39,892 nt of DNA, taken from Oscillospiraceae bacterium. GTDB lineage: Bacteria > Bacillota > Clostridia > Oscillospirales > CAG-272. The notes beneath the pieces are model-generated. The model was given only the letters and a program-made list of their open reading frames with translations. It was not told the DNA's origin and did not search any database. The position numbers were made by a program, and so were the translations under genes. The DNA lies in NCBI GenBank assembly GCA_015063795.1, contig SVTL01000017.1, positions 1 through 39,892 on the forward strand, read 5' to 3'. Of the stretch, positions 34,370 to 39,892 are shown piece after piece. Position 1 is the stretch's first letter. Each line of letters starts with the position of its first letter.

Positions 34370-37300
34370 TCACGGAGCAAGAAACTCCTGCTGCTTTTTG
34401 TAATAGGCCAGCACACCGTCGCACACCGCCTGCGCCTGCCTGTCCGCCGAGCCGGCAGCGGTCATATACTCATACTCCTCCACGCAGGTGATGAACGAGA
34501 GCTCGAGCAGCGTTGAGGGGAATTTGTGGTTGTTGGCCATGGCCAGCATCTGGGTGGCGCTGCTTCGTTCATACCGATTGGCCGCATCGCACACCGCCTT
34601 TGACAGCACCGACGTCAGCAGTCGGCCCGCATCCGAATAGTACAGCCCCACCAGCCCGCGGATCTTGGTGATGTCCGCGGTGTAAGGCATGGAGTTCTGA
34701 TGGATCGAGATGGCCAGATCGGGCACGCACTCGTTGAGAAAATCCCGGCGGTCGGCCAGAGCCACGGTGGAATCGTCGCTCCTCGTGAGAATGACCTCCG
34801 CGCCCAGCGCCTTCAGCTTCTCGGCCGCCGCCAGCACGATGGCCAGATTCAGATCCTTTTCGTTCTGCTTCGGATCCGCCCCCTTCGCGCCGATGTCGCT
34901 TCCGCCGTGCCCCGCATCGAGCACGATCCTTTTGCCCGCAAGCGGCTGACTGCCTGCGCTCAGCGTCTGCGGCAGACGGAAGATCACCTGTAAACTCCCG
35001 CCCTCATAGGCAAAGGAGAAGCCGTAGACATTGGACACATCGAAAAGCGTCAGCGTGTAGGTGAGTTCCTTCCCCTCTCTTGCCTCGCTCAAAGACGAAA
35101 ACAAGGGATTGGGCGGCAGAGAAACCGCCTCGCCCCCCTCGCATCCGCTCAGTGTCAGCACGAACGCACCGTCGCGCACATCGCCGTACACCGGGACGGC
35201 AAAGGACAGCGGCAGAGAAAGCGTCAGCGTTTTTTCATCCGCGGTAAAAAAGGGCTTGCCCAGACGCGCGGTGCGGAAGGAGGTCACGCCGCTTTCTTCA
35301 ACGTATGCTGCCTCCAGCGTGCCGCCGCCGATCAGCGTATATTCGCCGCCCGACAGCGAGTCGGCAAAAAAGGTCGTTCCCTGCGGCTGCATCATGAATT
35401 CATAGCCGTCGCTGTCGCCGTAATCGCGGAGCGGCGCTTCGTTCTTGCTCACCCGTCCCTCGATCACAGCCTCCTTTCCCAGCACGCGGACACGTCCGCC
35501 CTCGGCTGAGACCTTTTCGCTTCCTCGTTTCGCGGTGAAGACCACCTTGCCCAGATCGGCCGCCTGCCCATCGGGAGCAGACGGCAGGATATACGAGGCG
35601 CTATAAGAAGCGGCGGTGTAACCGCTTTGTCCCACCGCCGTTGTCTGCTTTAATGTGACGCTTTTTCCGCCGATCGCGGCTGTGACCGTGCTTCCCGCAG
35701 GAGCGGTGACCGACAGCGTCAGCTTGCTTCCGCTTGGAAGAGCGGTCTCCGAAGCGGGCGACAGGCTCTGCACGGAAAAGGAGGTCAGCTTTTTGCTCGC
35801 TGCTCCGCCGGCCGCGCCGCGGTTGATCACATAGCTCGTCTTTTCGCCCTTGTGGGAGAACACAAAGGTGTTTTTGCCCTTGGCCAGAGGCAGATACAGC
35901 GAAAAATAGCCCTGCTTGGTCCGCCCCACCGGTTCGCCGTTGACCGTCAGCGGATAGCCCGGATCGGAGATGCCGATCACATATGTGCCCGCGCCGTCCA
36001 CATACGAGCCGCTCACAGGCGAGGTCAGCTCCAGCGACTGCCCCTGCGAGAAGCTGCCGCTGTACACGATCTCCTGCTCATACAGCGAAGCAAACTGCTC
36101 GCGAAGATTCGCATCGTTGGCCTTGACGGCGGCATAGCCATAGAAGGAGCTGCCGATGTACGCCCGCTGGCTTCGGGCAAAGGAGACCTGATTGCGGATC
36201 TCGTTTTCGATGCCCCACTCCTCCGCGCGGTAGACGGCATGGGAGATGATCAGCCCCACATCGGGGTACTCATCCAGCGCCGCATTCCACCAGCGGACCA
36301 GCTCGCCGTAGGGAGCTACGGCGGTGGAGAACGACCAATAGATCTGGGGCGCGATGTAATCGACATAGCCGCCCTTCACCCAGGCCAGCGTGTCGCAATA
36401 AATGTCGGAATAGGACTGCATGCCCTTGGTGGCGCTGCCGCCGTTGCTGCCGTTGTCGTTCTTCCAGATGCCGAAGGGCGCGATGCCGAATGCACACTCC
36501 GCATCGGTCTTTTTCACGATGTTATAGCAGGCCTCCACCATCTCATTGACGTTCGCACGCCGCCAATCGCTCAAGGACAACTTGCCTCCGTAGGTCTTGT
36601 AGGTGTCGGCATCGTCAAAGGTCGCACCGCTGACCGGATAGGGGTAAAAATAGTCGTCGAAGATGATGCCGTCCACGTCATAGTTTCTCACGATCTCCTC
36701 CACGCCTGCTGCGATCAGCTCGCGCACCTCGGGAAGACCGACATCGTAATACAGCTTGCCGTCGGCATAGGGGATCACCCAATCGGGATTTTTCTTGGCG
36801 GGATGGCTGTCTGCCAGCTCATTGACATCCAGCTTGGGCTCACTCTCGCTGCCCACCGTGGCGCGGATGGGATTCACCCACGCATGCACCCACAGACGGT
36901 TCTTGTGCGCCTGCTCCACCAGATAGGCCAGCGGATCAAAGCCGCCCGGGAAGGGATCGCCCTGCTTGCCGGTTATGTATTCGGAGGTGGGAAAGAGCGC
37001 GGAATCGTACAAGGCATCCGAGGAGGGACGCACCTGAAAATAGAGCGTGTTCATCGAGCAGTCAAGGGCGGTTTGGATGATGTCGTCCAGCTCTTTTTTC
37101 AAAGCCTCGGCGCTCAGTCCCTTTTTCGAGGGATAATTGATGTTGTACACCGAAGCGATCCACAGAGCGCGCACCTCGCTGTCGGGATGGAGCAGTCTGC
37201 GCGTGGCGCCCTCGTGTTGATTTTCAGGCAAAGGAGCGATCAGAGACGCCGCCGACACGCGCCCGGTCTCATCGCGGGCCGAGACGATCAGCGCAAGAAA

Positions 37301-37387
37301 AACGATCGAAGAAAGCGAAAACACAACGGTCAATATCAGACAGACAAGCCTCAGATAAAAATGTTTGACACGGCCGGGTATGATCAT
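34370..37387 (-). CDS. Secreted GHL10-like glycosidase fused to N-acetylmuramoyl-L-alanine amidase
   Basis: 1005-residue envelope enzyme. An N-terminal signal/anchor helix (about 9-35) is followed by a DUF187/GHL10 domain (about 70-420; RALWIASVYNINYP, WVHAWVNPIRA, DGIIFDDYFYP, IGSSFYGY), a family that includes peptidoglycan glycosidases such as YngK/DigH acting on denuded glycan. Ig-like segments come in the middle, and an Amidase_3 domain at the end has its zinc/catalytic residues visible: His in VLDAGHGG, Glu in KQNEKDLN, His in SIHQNS and Glu in LLELSFI. One chain could cut both glycan and stem peptide. The open frame runs upstream to 37714, but AAAGGA and the membrane helix select ATG 37387, and the promoter at 37443-37471 lies inside the longer frame. 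Confidence 0.92.
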   Translation of the reverse strand: MIIPGRVKHFYLRLVCLILTVVFSLSSIVFLALIVSARDETGRVSAASLIAPLPENQHEGATRRLLHPDSEVRALWIASVYNINYPSKKGLSAEALKKELDDIIQTALDCSMNTLYFQVRPSSDALYDSALFPTSEYITGKQGDPFPGGFDPLAYLVEQAHKNRLWVHAWVNPIRATVGSESEPKLDVNELADSHPAKKNPDWVIPYADGKLYYDVGLPEVRELIAAGVEEIVRNYDVDGIIFDDYFYPYPVSGATFDDADTYKTYGGKLSLSDWRRANVNEMVEACYNIVKKTDAECAFGIAPFGIWKNDNGSNGGSATKGMQSYSDIYCDTLAWVKGGYVDYIAPQIYWSFSTAVAPYGELVRWWNAALDEYPDVGLIISHAVYRAEEWGIENEIRNQVSFARSQRAYIGSSFYGYAAVKANDANLREQFASLYEQEIVYSGSFSQGQSLELTSPVSGSYVDGAGTYVIGISDPGYPLTVNGEPVGRTKQGYFSLYLPLAKGKNTFVFSHKGEKTSYVINRGAAGGAASKKLTSFSVQSLSPASETALPSGSKLTLSVTAPAGSTVTAAIGGKSVTLKQTTAVGQSGYTAASYSASYILPSAPDGQAADLGKVVFTAKRGSEKVSAEGGRVRVLGKEAVIEGRVSKNEAPLRDYGDSDGYEFMMQPQGTTFFADSLSGGEYTLIGGGTLEAAYVEESGVTSFRTARLGKPFFTADEKTLTLSLPLSFAVPVYGDVRDGAFVLTLSGCEGGEAVSLPPNPLFSSLSEAREGKELTYTLTLFDVSNVYGFSFAYEGGSLQVIFRLPQTLSAGSQPLAGKRIVLDAGHGGSDIGAKGADPKQNEKDLNLAIVLAAAEKLKALGAEVILTRSDDSTVALADRRDFLNECVPDLAISIHQNSMPYTADITKIRGLVGLYYSDAGRLLTSVLSKAVCDAANRYERSSATQMLAMANNHKFPSTLLELSFITCVEEYEYMTAAGSADRQAQAVCDGVLAYYKKQQEFLAP

Positions 37388-37442
37388 AAAAAACGGTTCC
37401 TTTCTGCTTGGTCGGGAGGGGGTGGTTGTCTTATACGCTTCT

Positions 37443-37471
37443 ATTGTATCATCTTTTTCGCCTCTTTTCAA
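37443..37471 (-). promoter_or_regulatory. Promoter of the glycosidase-amidase/YdcF operon
   Basis: Minus strand: TTGAAA (37466-37471), 17 bp, TACAAT (37443-37448); leader about 50 nt. It excludes the longer upstream frame for the glycosidase-amidase. Confidence 0.8.
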
Positions 37472-37508
37472 CAACTTTTTTCTTTTGGATTTATTTTTCA
37501 AAAAACCG

Positions 37509-37585
37509 TAGACGAACGCGCGATTTTGTTGTATAATAAAAGGAAGATAGGGTTTTTCCGCCGTCCGGCAAGAAAAAACGACGGC
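37509..37585 (+). promoter_or_regulatory. Promoter and leader hairpin of glutamine synthetase
   Basis: TATAAT at 37532-37537 with a weaker TAGACG (37509-37514) 17 bp upstream. Transcription from about 37544 gives a leader of about 90 nt that contains a hairpin GCCGTC/GACGGC (37560-37585). I do not recognise a glutamine riboswitch or a GlnR site. Confidence 0.6.
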
Positions 37586-37634
37586 TTCATCCGCTTGCTT
37601 TACCCCATTCACGAAAGGAACGGTCTTCTCAACT

Positions 37635-39734
<2,100 letters not shown>

Positions 39735-39827
39735 GAGCATCCGAACAATCAAAAAAGAGAAGGCATAAGGCGCGTGTTCTTAAGGACAGTTTTTGAAATT
39801 TAATAAAATACGTTACCTACCGACAGG

Positions 39828-39869
39828 AAAAAGGATAGAGAAAGCAAAGTGCAATCTCTATCCTTTTTT
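39828..39869. terminator. Terminator after glutamine synthetase
   Basis: AAAAAGGATAGAGA (39828-39841) pairs with TCTCTATCCTTTTT, with T6 at 39864-39869. The A-run on the left would let it also work on the minus strand. Nothing recognisable fills 39735-39827. A TTGACA at 39871-39876 directly after it could be the -35 of a plus-strand promoter cut off by the window end. Confidence 0.88.
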
Positions 39870-39892
39870 CTTGACAAGCACTGCATTTGTAG

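Noticed and set aside
39871-39892. Second rRNA or tRNA promoter at the right edge
   Set aside because: Only a TTGACA is visible; the -10 would be outside the window, so it is noted but not called.

Overview
The window reads as chromosomal DNA from a low-to-moderate GC Gram-positive anaerobe, most likely a gut member of Bacillota class Clostridia (Oscillospirales- or Christensenellales-like). This is inferred from the gene set: CIRCE-controlled groES-groEL, a type III glutamine synthetase, an S-layer-homology surface protein, a fused E1 2-oxoacid dehydrogenase, lipoproteins with SPase II boxes, AGGAGG-type ribosome binding sites, and sigma-A promoters with 17-bp spacers. No phage, integrase, transposase, CRISPR or toxin-antitoxin gene is visible. 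The structural novelty is mostly in non-coding repeats.

Layout. 1-230: a strong leftward promoter with an rRNA-like leader that runs off the left edge. 232-2155 (minus): PLP aminotransferase followed by a small unknown membrane protein. 2349-4174 (plus): an unknown membrane protein, an unknown Cys-rich protein and a 46-residue Cys-rich membrane peptide, closed by a bidirectional terminator. 4204-8137 (minus): amidohydrolase, a small unknown protein and a SASA-type esterase lipoprotein that has its own near-consensus promoter. 8329-10436 (plus): promoter, CIRCE, groES, groEL, terminator. 10457-10637: 75-bp GC-rich palindromic repeats. 10718-14263 (minus): 1181-residue SLH-domain surface protein. 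14588-14895: an array of mini-hairpins and other stem-loops.

14977-20912 (minus) is one operon transcribed E2, E3, fused E1alpha-E1beta, transaldolase, with two good tandem promoters. 21230-24532 (plus) is a zinc uptake operon: Fur-family regulator, ZnuA-like lipoprotein, ZnuC-like ATPase, ZnuB-like permease, with a long folded leader before the regulator. 24603-29730 (minus) is a three-gene exporter cassette: two ABC half-transporters, each with an extra N-terminal domain and a zinc ribbon, on either side of a DUF1854 protein. 30069-32574 (plus): a small unknown protein, then a translationally coupled trio of GT2 glycosyltransferase, phosphodiester glycosidase and small membrane protein.

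32578-33569 is gene-free and highly structured. It holds a roughly 378-bp hairpin element bounded by 11-bp inverted repeats, then almost four copies of a 126-bp unit that folds as a three-way junction and supplies the 3' end of the next gene. 33539-37387 (minus) is an envelope operon (GHL10-like glycosidase fused to Amidase_3, then a YdcF/SanA-like protein). 37635-39734 (plus) is glnN-type glutamine synthetase, followed by a terminator.

The candidates most worth pursuing as undescribed biology are the ABC-DUF1854-ABC exporter cassette, the two mini-hairpin arrays, the 126-bp three-way-junction tandem repeat, the folded leader of the zinc regulator, and the tiny Cys-rich membrane peptide. All functions are assigned by reading motifs by eye; no database search was possible.
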